Source: Heliocidaris erythrogramma
Taxonomy: Eukaryota; Echinodermata; Echinoidea; Camarodonta; Echinometridae
DNA length: 64,000 nucleotides
Assembly (NCBI GenBank): GCA_025617745.1
Contig: CM046863.1
Location: 15,752,875 to 15,816,874 of the forward strand
Direction of reading: 5' to 3'
In this document: positions 32,421 through 44,327 of the stretch, piece after piece
Position numbering within the stretch: the first letter of the stretch is position 1
Layout: every line of letters starts with the position of its first letter
Position numbers and translations under genes: made by a program
Notes under the pieces: model-generated
The model's database searches: none
The model's input: the letters and a program-made list of their open reading frames with translations, nothing else
What the model was told of the DNA's origin: nothing

Positions 32421-35061
32421 ACACTTCCGAAAACTACTGGGGTTGGTTTAATAACTTTTGATTCAGAGCTCTTCAAAATATACCAGATGCATGAGTAGAA
32501 AGAGCAACAGTTTCTACACACACTATTGACAGTTGACCATACTGCGATTGATGCCAGGGATTTTAAAAACGAGAATAAGTTTTTAAATCCTTAAATTGGC
32601 AACACATTGAGAGGTTTAAAATCATTGTTTTTCAACTTTTCGACAAAATGTTTAACCATATTGTTCTCATAGACATTAAACCTTATTAGAACCATGTAGC
32701 ACTCAAAGAAAAAAAAATATTATCGTTGCCAATTTCAAGAACAAAATGTAATCAATGTAGCCCTTGAATAATTCCTGTCCTGAAAGGGTTAACACCGTGG
32801 AAACCCTGTCCATCAGAGGCGCCTGAACAAAGGGGACACAATATATCAAAGGGGGTGTGGACAAAGACCATAATTTTGCAGTATAACGATGAACTTTCTA
32901 GTTGTGTGAAATGCAAAGTTTCAACATGCAATAACCTAAATTTTCTTATTTGCAGTACGCACACTGTATGATCGGTCTGTTATCCGATTTAGGAAGAAAA
33001 TGTAATAGCGTTTGATATAAATATTTGAACATGTAAACTGTTATTGAATGAGGTTCGAAATAGTCATATAGATAGTAAAATCGAAAATACCGCCTAATGC
33101 AGGCTTTTTTAGACGGAGGAAAAGGCAAATCCTATCCGAGTCGTAGTGACGTCAGAGCTACCGTACGATTGTCTACGATCTCAGGCAACCTCATAAACGA
33201 GATGTTTCATGGAGCGAAGTCCTTAAATATTCAATGTTATGACAATTTTATGGAAATGTTTTTAAAAATTTAACCTAAAAATCACTATTTCTGATGTCAC
33301 TTTGGATATTTTTTTCGCCTTATGATTCTTTTCTGTTTTTGTTTAAGAAAATTTCTTCTCGCCAGCTTGGGGGCGATACTACAAACGAATAATTCTTTGA
33401 ATGACGCTTTGAAAAAATCGATTGCAACATGGCATAATGTACAAACTTCGAAAATGAATGGTGAAAGACGACATTGAATAATCATAGATTTACCAGATTG
33501 GGATTACGGGACAAAATCAAAATCAAATGTGTTAAAATAGATGGGAAGACCGATATTTTATCACGTTATTTTCCCTTTCCATCATCTCTCCCCTCGCTTT
33601 TTTATTTATCTTTACTTTAAGCGGACCTGTGCTCGCCAACGGGGGGGGGGGGGGAATCCTGTGGTGATGCCATTCTACATGATATCCATAACCATGACCA
33701 ACTACACTGTCCCATAGAAAGAAAAAAAATAAGCTCATAGACCTATAATTTTCTTTGCGTATTTGGCTTCTCAAAGTTACTGCATGCAAAGTTTGGTAAA
33801 AATGACATGAACTATTCTTTAACTGAAGGGAACGCCCCTAAGTCGAGAGAGAAAAGGGAGAGAAGTAATACAATAATTAATCTACAATTGCCTCTCTTGT
33901 GCTTTCAGATGCAAAACTCCGAGTACATTCCAAAACCAAAATTGACTCGATTGTAATTGACGCTTCATGTTTGTTTGTTGTGTTGTATTTTTTGTACTTT
34001 TGGTTTACAAATTCCAAATGTACATTCCTAGACAAATATACGCAGTATAGTATCAAATTATGTTACAATACAGGATTTACAAAGTTCGAAGATACAATGA
34101 CTCTTTTTTATGGATCTCGACATGCTGAATTCCTATACAACTATGAAAATTGCCTATTGACTCAAGTTGCCCTGACATTCTAATTTTCATTTGTCATGCA
34201 TTTTGTATAAATATGGTGTGAGACAAAAAAACATTTGGTACTTTTGTTTGTTAATAACTTAAAAGCTGAAAGAAACTTATATCGCACTGAAATTTGCACA
34301 TTGTAAAGTTGAAGGATGTGAAAATTTTTGAGAGTTTTGTGACCTTCTTTCAAGTGTTATTCTCACTGTAATGCTTGAATTATAGTTTTAATGTTTTGAC
34401 AAATGAAGGTGAAAACATGATTTTAGTGCGCCTCTTTTTTTTTTTTTTTTTTACTTCTGCTGCACTTTTGCATGTACAAATAGACTCCTGGAAAAACGGG
34501 TTTCCTGAGTCATAATTGAATCTTCGAAAACATGACTATCTCTGTTTCATAAAAATTGTATATTTATGTTGCACAGTGCAGTTTGGAACTTTTTTGGTGA
34601 ATGTTTGTGTATTGTATTGCTTGTTGAGTGAACTGTGATGGCGCTCTTCATAAGTAAGCTAAAAGATAGCTTATGTCGCTACCATGGCAGTGATGTATAT
34701 TATCTGAAATAGTCCTTAGTATATCAAGAACCAAATACATTTTCTAATAAAGGCAATAACATGGATTTTGGGTGTACAGTAGAGGTGCTCAACGAAATAT
34801 GTTTTAGACGACTTTCGCGACATGGGGGCTCTGCTAGTACAAAATCCGTTAAAAAGATGGACCCATTTTTAAATAAAATTTCTCCTCCTTCAGTATACCT
34901 TTCTCTACATTCGAGGCAAGTTTCATGGAAATGATGCGGGTATTGAGTTTACAGTAGAGGTAAATTGAACCCATCGAATCTCTGAAATGGGTCCCGACCG
35001 TCGATCTCTACCAGTGGAGAGCTCTGTACCAGTGTAGAGTACCTTTATGTAGGTACTCAAT
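32421..35061. other. Stretch with no recognised gene
   Basis: 2.6 kb without a convincing frame. It contains a (G)n run at 33640-33653 and a (T)n run at 34433-34452. The sequence looks intergenic or untranslated. Confidence 0.45.
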
Positions 35062-36224
35062 TCAATTCATTTTTTTTTTCAATTTCAAGACATTTATTTC
35101 CAACTTTTCAATATAAGTGTACAAAGTAATAATGTTTTAAACAAAAAATACGACATAATACACATACATAGTTGGAGGACACACCTCTAAAAGCAAAAGC
35201 TTGAGGCGAGGGTGCCCTTAGTAACATAATACATAATATTACATAATAAATATATAAAAAGAAAATAACTACATACAAAAAAAAAAGGAAAAAAATAACA
35301 TTCCTTCACCGCTGAGCTTAATTGGAGGAAAAAAGAAAGAGAGAAAAAAAGAGGGAGAAAGAGGGGGAAGGATGGAGGTGCAACATAAAATGAGTACGGA
35401 TAAGAGATGTATTTACAAATAAGCAGAAAGAAGAGAGGGAGAGAATCGACCCAATGGAGGGTTGGGAAGAATCTTAAACCATATTATTTGTAAGATGAAG
35501 TGAAATGTGTTTTTTATCCTTCTTGAGAAGCTGGCAAGAGATGCGGAGTATTTTATTGTGTCAGGGATAACGTTCCACAGCTTAGGTCCCGAGTACCGGA
35601 TGTTATGTTGGAATAATAAGGTTCTGTGCTTGGGTAGATGGATGTGATTTGCGTGTCTGGTTTCGTATTTATGAATAGTAAAATTTAATTGAAAGAGGTT
35701 ACAAAAATTCGTCAGCAAATAAATTGTTTGTACATCTGTACATAAAAATGCTTTGTTGATGTTTATTTATATCGGTAAATTTTAGTATGTTAAATTGTTT
35801 GAACAAATGGTCGACGAGACACCGGGGGCAGTACCTGTAGTTATACGAATTATTTTCTTTTGTAGTGTGATTAATTTGTGTAATTTGGATATTGTAGATT
35901 TCCCCCAGGCTAGGTTGCAGTATGATAGATATGGTAGGATAAGAGAATTGTAAAGCATACGGAGGATGTTGTTTGGTAAAATGTGCCGCAGTCTAGCAAT
36001 AATGCCAATGTTTTTAGAGATAAATGGCAAACCAATCGTGCGCTATGCCACGGATTCCATAAAGTTCTTTTAATAAAATTGAGTGGTTATGGTATCGAAG
36101 GCTTTCGATCAGTCTATAAAAATTCCAATTGAATATATGAAAGATCATATAGTTACATTTGTCTAAATTGACAGACAATTTATTGGCCTTAAACCACTTG
36201 CATGCAAAGGTTAGCTGTTGATTA

Positions 36225-37346
36225 TTAAACATTACTGCACAGTGAGGTAAGATTAGATCCGCTACATAAAATATTTGTGTCGTCGGCATAAAGAACAAAA
36301 GTTAATGTTGCTGTTGATTTGAAAATGTCGTTTATATAAAGAATAAAAAGTAACGGACCAAGCAACGAACCTTGAGGTACACCACATGTGATATTACTCA
36401 TGTTAGAGACGACCGAGTCAAATTTAGTGCACTGGAGGCGATTGCTAAGATAACTGGCAATCAAACCAATCGTGCGCTATGCCACGGATTCCATACATAT
36501 AAAGTTTTTTAAATAAAATGAGTCAATTATATCGTTTGTTAGTTTAGATAATGCCATAGCTGTAGAAAATTTTTGGCGGAATGCAAATTGGTTTTTGTAA
36601 ATAATGTCGTGTTTAACAAGAAAATTCGTAAATCCTGGTGTATACAATGCGTTCAAGAATTTTAGAAAAAAACCGATAGAACAGATATTGGTGTACTGTT
36701 GGTAAGATGTCTTTTGTCCCCAGTCTTAAATATGGGTGTGACTCTAGCGATTTTCAGTAGGTCTGGAAAAATCCTTTATTAAGTGATAAATTGAAAAAAT
36801 GACATAGCGGTTTAGATATATACCGAATAGCACTTTTAATTACCCTGGGACTGAATTCGTCTAAACCTGCAGATTTATTATTTTCAAACGAGTTGACAAT
36901 ATTGCTTATTTCATTTTCATCTGTAGGATTTAATAATAGAGAATCATCAGGCGGAATGTTCATGTATGTCCGAAAGTCAGTATTACACCGTGGTATTTTA
37001 TTAGCAAGAGTCGGACCAATGTTTGTAAAGAAATCGCTTAATGAGTTACTTATGGTTAAAGGATCAGTCACAATTATATCATCAATACTGAAGGCAGTCT
37101 CTGGGCTTTCATGAACTTTCTTTTTTTATATATAAGGCTGTTTATGGTGTTCCATGTACGTTTAATATTTGATTTATTACGTGTAAATTTGTGTGAAAAA
37201 TATATGATCTTTGTCTCCCTGAGGAGTGTCGTAAGTTTATTTCGATATTGTTTAAATTGCAACTCGTTTTGGCGAGTCGGATTTTTTAAGAACCACTTGT
37301 ATAGCTTGTTTTTATGTTTTATAGATTGTAATAAACCGTTTGTCAT
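36225..37346 (-). pseudogene. LINE copy 4 reverse transcriptase, broken
   Basis: The linker (KQYRNKLTTLLRETKIIYF) and fingers (NKSAGLDEFSPRVIK) run from 37346 to 36754. The palm follows in another frame, with CGVPQGSLLGPLLFILYIND and VLYADDTNIL (Asp pair intact) at 36464-36225. Downstream, from 36298, the frame shifts and KWFKANKLSVNLDKCNYMIF is recognisable. Inactive because of frameshifts and a misplaced block. Confidence 0.78.
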
Positions 37347-37502
37347 CCAACATTGTATTTTTTGTCTTTGTTTCTCTTTTGTATTAGGGGAAAATTTAGA
37401 TCATATAGTCTACGTATTTTTGTTGAGAATGTGTTATATGCTAAATTAGGATCTTCATTCATTATGACGTCACTCCAATCTATGTCCTGGATTTTTGATA
37501 CT

Positions 37503-37934
37503 TTAAATATTTAAATCACCCATTATGTCAAGTTTCTTATTTTCTCTTGATAAACAAGTTAGGAGTTTATCTATGGCATCAGAAAAATCGTCTGGATGTA
37601 TAGAGGACGGTTTGTAAATTGTCCCAACTATGGTGTGCTTTTCATGATCATCATGTAATTCTACAAATATTGAGTCACAATCTATACAGATGTCATCTCT
37701 TCGAACAAAATTATGATGGTTACGGATATACATTCCAACTCCGCCACCGCGTTTTGCTTGTCTACGTTTTGAAATAAATGAGTAACCCTCCATGTTTATT
37801 AGAGGGTTATTGTCCTTTAACCATGTTTCGGAAAGGTCGATGATAACGAACGGAAAATTTAAAAGGTTGAGGAAGGTTTCAAAGGAATCAAAATTTCTTA
37901 AAATGCTCCGTACATTAAGGTGCATAGTGGACAA
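37503..37934 (-). pseudogene. LINE copy 4 endonuclease, C-terminally deleted
   Basis: The 143-codon frame holds the first two thirds of an APE-type endonuclease: the NVRS start, catalytic Glu in SETW, RGGGVGMYI, GTIYKPSS and GDLNI. The following residues expected in the family, including the SDH-type catalytic His, are missing, because the frame meets stops and the next recognisable sequence (KIQDIDWSD) belongs to the post-endonuclease linker. Confidence 0.8.
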
Positions 37935-38216
37935 AAAATAATCATTGCCAGTGTATTTTTAAGCAAATTCTTCGATTTGATTGTATTTAGATGTTGCATA
38001 TGGATAGTCATTAAAAAATTTGTTGTCCGGGTCTATGTTGGCGATTCCGATTTGCGTATCTCCTATTTGTGTATCAAATGGGTCAAAGTTAAGATTTCTA
38101 ACAAGACTATTCATGAATATACGTGTAGGAAAGTTCGTTTTAGCCAGGCGGTTTGGAAGTATGTTAAAGTAGATATTCAAAGAAAATCACAAATATGGCA
38201 ATTAATGTATCACTAG

Positions 38217-39654
38217 AAACTGGGAAGCTTACAGATGGCAATCGTATAAGTTTTATGTCAACTGCGTATCTGATGATTATAAAAACAACACAAATAAAAG
38301 CTCTTCTCAGCATCTGGAATATCCGAGGATTCGCCAGAAATATAGCGATGTTTTGATGTCGTCACACCCGGGATCGATCCTGCTTAAGCAGACGACGTCC
38401 TATAATGAATGAACGTAATTGCAATGCAATTATTTATGAAATTATAAAGAGTTTGGTATATTTAAACATGACCTTATTTCACACCATTATAAAGGGAAAG
38501 TGAAACTGATTCTGATAGCTAAAACCGTTTGATTGTAAATACACAGGAGAAGGGTCAATGATCAATGAAATAAACCCCACTTTCAAATTGAAAAGCCCTC
38601 CGAATAATAGCAGGATGGTATTCGTTCCCTCTTGAAACGCCGAACATGCCCCCGTGCAAGCAGCTGAAAATACAATGGCGTCTTATTTTGTTTACAAGTG
38701 ACTGATTCCTTTATTTTTTTAACGCTGCATTTTTCATCAAAATAATACCATACACGAAGTTAAGAGTGAGGCAACAGACTAACATTAAGACTGACGCTAG
38801 TGAAGGAAGAGAAATAAGTGAAGAGGAGATGACAAAATAGGCTCTGAAAAATGTGTAAGATGTTATGGGACATCGTCTGCTCAGACAGGACTGGTCCATG
38901 GTGTGTCGTCACATATCTCAGCAGCGTTCGAGGAGCTCTTCAGCTGCTATATTGGGGGCTGTATTTTACCTTTTTATAATTGATAATAATCATTACTTCA
39001 AATGTTTCCAAGCGTTGAATTTGGATAACCTTGTTTAATTTATGCCATCTATGCAATAATAAGTATTAAACCAATATTTAAAATCATTAAAGTTCTACTT
39101 TAAGTTTTGGAGTGAGATGACTAAAAATAGGCCTATTATGCACAAAAAGTGAACATCCGGTACGTTGCAATCTGTAAGAGAAGTAGCAGAGGGAGGTAAA
39201 GTAGAAAGAAAAGTAGGAAGAAAAAGACAGAACTAAAAATGTTGCGAGGTGCACCTGCAATAAGAAGGAAAGATAAAGGAAAGTTAAAGAATTTAAGGAT
39301 AAGCTCGGCGGTGTAAAAGACAAGACGTAATTTGTAATGAAAAATTCAAAATACATGATATAACATGATTGTGTCACCAAATGGAGACACAGAATCGTTG
39401 ACTAAATACTAAATACTAAATACCACTACAGTAGTATACAACTTTGATTTGGGTAAATGAAAAGGAAAAGAAAAAAGAAAAATAGATGGCTTGGCGAATT
39501 TTTTGGCCTTTATCCTCCACGTTACTTAAAATTGAGCAAGTGAAAAGTTGCATGAGATTAAAAAGTCGTCCCGTCACTCCCTTGACCACCAGGCGTTGCC
39601 GCTCTTTAGTAGGCAGAGCCTGGTGGGGGGGATTCTATCTATACCGGTGTAGTG
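38217..39654. other. Stretch with no recognised gene
   Basis: About 1.4 kb. It contains a GGGATCGATCC palindrome near 38370. No supported coding sequence. Confidence 0.4.
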
Positions 39655-39953
39655 AGTGTCCCTGTATTAAAGAGTTGCGACATGGACGTCCCACTTTTCT
39701 GGAAACAAAATGGCGTTCGAATTCTTTCTATTGAGAACACCCAGGTGCTCATCGGAATTGAATAGAAATGTTACGTACTAGTGGAAACAAAATGGCGTTC
39801 AAATCCCCAGTTGTCGTAACTCTCTAATACAGGGACACTATACCGGTCATGGGCGCCAATCCTCACAGGAATTCTATTCAACAATGGGGTGTCCCCCCCC
39901 CCCCCCCCCCCCCCACTACTTGAATAGAATTCCTGTGAGGATTGGCGCCCATG
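39655..39953. repeat. Nested foldback with 34-bp perfect inverted repeat
   Basis: Inner pair: 39848-39881 and 39920-39953 are perfect reverse complements, with a (C)n run in the loop. Outer pair: 39655-39681 and 39813-39839 match with two mismatches. AAACAAAATGGCGTTC occurs twice as a direct repeat (about 39703 and 39785). Confidence 0.85.
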
Positions 39954-40036
39954 ATACCGGTGGATAAAGCAGCACCCTCAGCGCTATATATCTGGGTTCT
40001 ACTTGTATAATAATTTAGCCAGTACGTGGACTGTTA

Positions 40037-40068
40037 TCATATATATATATATATATATATGTATATAT
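40037..40068. repeat. (TA)n microsatellite
   Basis: About 12 TA units followed by TGTATATATGA. Confidence 0.9.
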
Positions 40069-40240
40069 GACGGTAATGAGGAAAATCGCGTATTTTTTTT
40101 TGATTTTGAGGTTTTATTTCCTTTTTAGGACATCATTCACTAACATCTTGAACCTCACAAAGTTTCAGACCATAATAATGTCTAATTATGTAACTATGGC
40201 GATAACGTCAACAAGAAAATACCTAGTAAAAGAATTTTCT

Positions 40241-40538
40241 GTTTTCACGAAGTGACGGCTAACACCCGTCCCGTATGTTTTACGTGCGCGGCTGAGATCC
40301 GTCACTTCGTGAAAACAAATCTTAGCAGCGTCCTTGAAGTTTGTGTTTTCACGAAATCACGGTTGTGTTTACAGCTCATTTTCCCCCAAAATATGAAAAA
40401 TTATGCAAATAATTAAACATAGAACTAAACATTGAAATATGATCAGTCCAAGAGGTTGAGATTATGCTCTAAAACTTTGAAAGAGATTTACTCAAAACTT
40501 TCTTTTGGTTGCGCGCCCATCCGTCACTTCGTGAAAAC
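40241..40538. repeat. Four alternating copies of an 18-bp motif
   Basis: GTTTTCACGAAGTGACGG at 40241-40258 (+), its reverse complement at 40299-40316, a two-mismatch copy at 40345-40362 (+) and the reverse complement at 40521-40538. They make two inverted pairs. Confidence 0.85.
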
Positions 40539-41059
40539 AGTAACGATATATTGACGTGCATAATCATTGCAGCTTTGTTTAGTATCATTGTATAGGAAGT
40601 GTGTTTATTCCTCTTTAAAAATGTACAATATTTGTTACGATTTTGCTGCCATGAGATGAGTAGTACATCAGAATAAGGGACGGGGTGAAATGTGAAAAGT
40701 TTTTTTTTAATTGTGTATTTATTGAGAGTTCACAAACATAAAAAGACTTTCAAGCAGATACAAACATTGTGTGAAATGTGAAAAGTTGCAAAATGCACTG
40801 GTATATGGTTATGCAGGGCACACTTTTTTCTTTGAAGTAACAGAGTGTGAATTTTGTGAATTACTGTGGGGCTTTTGTTCCCAGTTGGACATCCATGAAT
40901 GCGAATCCTGAAAATGAAATTGATTCACTATCTTAGTTTCAAACAATTTACGCCTTAAAATTTCTCGTGCTTGTTTTTTTTTACAGAGATGATAAGCCTA
41001 CTATACGATGCTAGGTAGGCCTAGATCTATATACTTTAATTCAATGGAATGAATGAATT

Positions 41060-41350
41060 TTTGTTGAAAGTGAAATAAAATTTGTAGAAAGTGCCACGTG
41101 AAATCAAATTTTGGTGAAAAGCGAAATTTTGTTTTGGTGAAAAGTGAAATGTATTTGTGTGAAAAGTGAAATGAATTTTTGTTAAAAGTGAAAACGATTT
41201 TTGTGAAAAAGTGACATGAAAATTTATGAAAAAGTGAAATGAAATATTATGAAAAGTGAAATATACTTGTTAAGAGTGAAATATACTGTATATCGGCGGA
41301 GTGAAATGGTTTTGTAAAAGAGAAATATATATTTGTTAAAGTGAAATATA
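41060..41350. repeat. AAAAGTGAAAT minisatellite
   Basis: About twelve degenerate units of 20-25 bp built on GTGAAAAGTGAAATGAATTTTTG. Units drift and shorten toward the right side. Confidence 0.8.
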
Positions 41351-41639
41351 GTTTGTTTTGATGTTGAACAATTATATTTAATTCCCTAATGTCGAGCCAT
41401 AAAACTACACCAAATGGAAATTTATCAGCAATATTAGGTGATATAGGCAAAATAAACGCCTGTTTTGTTTGTTTTCTGTGAATACATTCTTAAATCAAAA
41501 CTAAATAGACAAAAATGCAGAAATTTAATAATCTTCATCACTTTGTAAATTCCTGGATATGAAAGTTATATAATTCAAACAAATAATTTAAATTTTAGAA
41601 AATATTGCTCGACTATATTGCCAATCTTTTGTCATGTAA

Positions 41640-41789
41640 CTATTTCTTTTTTCTTTATATAGTTCTGTATTATATTATTGTACCCATTGTTTTTAAAGTG
41701 TCCTACGTTGAATGTTCTATGTCATGTTCTGAAATGTACACGCAGCAAATTTCCTATTGGATCAATAAATTTGAATTGAATTGAATTGT
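41640..41789 (+). repeat. LINE-like 3' end with (GAATT)n tail
   Basis: T-rich untranslated-type sequence ends GGATCAATAAATTTGAATTGAATTGAATTG. The form matches the 3' tails of CR1/Jockey-group LINEs. No coding part remains. Confidence 0.45.
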
Positions 41790-42714
41790 GTTTTTTTTTC
41801 AAGAACACATGATTATTTTTTGGTTACATTGTTGTTTGGGGGCAAACATTACATAAAAGTATTTCATCTAAGAGAGATTAGTTTAAATGACAATATCCAT
41901 GTTGAAACACAATGTATTTTTAAGTGAGCACCTCGCAACAATTTAGAAAAGAAAAATCCTGGAGAAGGGGTGGGGGAGTAAGGTGCAGTAACAGCTGCAG
42001 CCAAATCTCATTAATGGATTCGACGGACCTGGTGAAATCAATTAAAAGATAAAAAGCTGTCCGGAGAACAGCTCAAGATTATTTCAAGAAAAAAATGTGA
42101 CATTAAAAATAAGAGAAAAATGACAAAATGCCATAAAGATATTGATATTTATAAACAGTTTTGACAAAGTTGGTTCCTTGGATGCATGGACAGGTCAGTG
42201 GGGGTCAGTCCCGGGGTGCATTAGGTGTGATCGTACCCTCATTTTTCCTAGGCTATTTTGCTTGTGAGAAAAGGTCTGGTGGTAAAACGGGTACCTAAAA
42301 AGCTGATGACATTTTTTCTTTTTCTTTTTTTTGATGGGAGGGGGAGGTGGGAGAGGTTGTTTTCTTTTTGTTGTTTCTTGCTTGTCAGGGAACTTTGGAT
42401 GTGTCCCTCTCACGTTTGTAACGTGATTACTCCCATGCTCACATATATATCGGTGAACGAAACGCCCCCCCCCCCCCCCGCCCATTTGTTTGGACAAGCT
42501 TTTTACGGAACAGATGGAGTACACTCGAGCCGATTTTATACCCCCAATATTGTTTTTATATCCTACAATGTCTCCGAGAAATCATGTTTTGTTTAAGTCA
42601 TAAGAGGGAGCTATATCGAAATCTCGCGAAAGGTAACGAGGAGAGTTTTCCTTCCCAACACCAGAGCGTCGGTCCAGTCATAGAGGGGGAACTGATGTGT
42701 ATGAAGGGCTCTGA

Positions 42715-42770
42715 TGGTAGTGGTGGTGGTGGTGGTGGCGGTGGTGTGTGTGTGTGGGGGGGGGGGGTAG
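42715..42770. repeat. (GGT)n(GT)n(G)n compound repeat
   Basis: GGTGGT units run into GTGTGT and then ten or more G bases. It is absent from the paralogous copy. Confidence 0.9.
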
Positions 42771-42866
42771 AATGTCTTACCAGGTGAATTAAATTCTAGA
42801 GGACAACATATGTTATAGGGATAGGGGGTTGGGAGGGTATCGCATCGTTTCAGTTTCATATTGCCT

Positions 42867-42898
42867 CCCCCCCCCCCCCCTCTCTCTCTCTCTCTCTC
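42867..42898. repeat. (C)n(TC)n compound microsatellite
   Basis: About 14 C bases followed by nine TC units. Confidence 0.9.
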
Positions 42899-43905
42899 TT
42901 TAGAGTCATTCGATGAGGGAGGGGGCGACACGTGCTCCTGTGTTCCCCCGTTTCTGAGCAACTGCTTTTGATGCTAAGATTCACATATTTTACCACATCG
43001 CACAGTGGGCCAGGGCTAAACCAAAGTGCGCCAAAAGTCATTTTGGGCAATTTGTGTTTTTTAATTTTTGTCAAGCCCTGTTGAAAGACACTACTTTGAA
43101 GAATATTTCAGTAAAATATTTAACTCCGGTATGTACATTAAGGGTGTATATTTTCTACTTCAAGCCGCAAAATTCAACATATTGCGAGTTTCAGTGCAAA
43201 TTGTGACCAATTTAATAAATAAGTTATTTCAACATGTAGTTTAAGTTATCGATCTATAATTGCTCCCACGTATTCCTGAGAGTTCATTTCATTGTATGAA
43301 TGGGGTAAAATTGGAAAAAACGCAATCTTCATGAGTATAATAGGGTAATTATCCTAGAAAATAGGCTGATTATTCGTGTTTTTTATAAATCCATATGAAA
43401 CGTTTAAATTTCCACGGATTTCCAATTCAATTTTATTACCACCATTTTTCCTGATGTCTCAGCTTTAAGCTGATACCAGATTTGGCTGCCACCTTCTGCC
43501 CCTTTTTATGTTAGAGCCGATTTTCCTTGACACATTACCCGGAAAATATGTTTATTTTGGACCGCGCAGCCGCTGAAGGATTCTCTGTCATCATACTCCG
43601 CCGCATGGGGGCGCGCATGACACGGCAAGGTCCCATTTTTTTATTAACACTAATAAGAAGTAAACAAGATAATAAATTACAGGACTTTGGAGAAAGCATA
43701 ATTTGTATCATAATTTGTATCATAATTTGTCCAACACCAATACCAAGCTCTCAAAATGTTCTCTATCCTTTTTTTTTAAAGACCCAACAGTCTGAGTAAT
43801 TCACAATGGATTCAGTGAATATTTCAAGGCGAAGGCTTTCGAAAAAATTCACTCTTCTGACAGTATAAACAATAGGGCAAAGGACTTAAAAATACATGGA
43901 CTTTT

Positions 43906-44063
43906 GTAAACTAATTTTTAGGCATTTTACTCCCAGTGTTAAAGATCGTATGCTCGATCTGTAATGAAAAACACAAGTCAGAAAAAATTGGAACCAGCGG
44001 GATTCGAACCTGTCATCTACTGCTTGCCGGTCAGCGACTTAACCACCAGGCTATTCTGGTTCA
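43906..44063 (-). repeat. tRNA-derived SINE, full head
   Basis: On the minus strand the head (44062-43991) has a 7-bp perfect acceptor-like stem, GAACCAG with CTGGTTC, an A-box-like TAGCCTGGTGGTTAAG and a B-box GGTTCGAATCC. The T stem is imperfect, so it is not a working tRNA. A body of about 80 bases follows, ending near 43906. Confidence 0.7.
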
Positions 44064-44194
44064 CGGCCAAGTCACGATGAACTGGAATCAAATACCAAGA
44101 TCCTCTTCTTTCTGACTCATTAATATTCAAACGGTCCGCCGTAGACAATGGTTAGTAAACGAAGAAGCTTGATGGGAGGAATTTTAATTTGTAA

Positions 44195-44327
44195 ACAAAT
44201 TTTTTAGGCATTTTACTCCCAGTGTTAAAGATCGTATGCTCGATCTGTAATGAAAAACACAAGTCAGAAAAAATTGGAACCAGCGGGATTCGAACCTGTC
44301 ATCTAGTGCTTGCCGGGCAGCGACTTT
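44195..44327 (-). repeat. Second SINE copy, head-truncated
   Basis: It repeats 43909-44040 almost exactly, starting AGGCATTTTACTCCC, and stops inside the tRNA-like head, before the A box. Same orientation as the first copy, about 286 bases away. Confidence 0.75.

Larger units (their letters stand above)
35062..38216 (-). mobile_element. Minus-strand APE-type LINE (copy 4), rearranged
   Basis: Read from 38216 down to 35062. Order: N-terminal region (38180-37959); endonuclease (37934-37503: NVRSILRNFDS, DLSETWLKD, GTIYKPSS and MGDLNI); a jump that removes the rest of the endonuclease; RT (37346-35782); C-terminus (35718-35413: YETRHANHIH and GPKLWNVIPDTIK); and a 3' untranslated region ending in an ATTGAATTGAA-type tail at 35062. 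RT blocks include GLDEFSPRVIK at about 36860, VPQGSLLGPLLF at about 36365 and YADDTNIL at about 36285. One block is duplicated out of place (see findings). Inactive. Confidence 0.87.

Noticed and set aside
33899-34183. 94-codon plus-strand frame
   Set aside because: No motif, no splice context, and AT-rich composition.
43991-44062. Functional tRNA gene
   Set aside because: The acceptor stem is perfect, but the T stem is poor and a partial copy with the same body lies nearby, so it is a SINE head.
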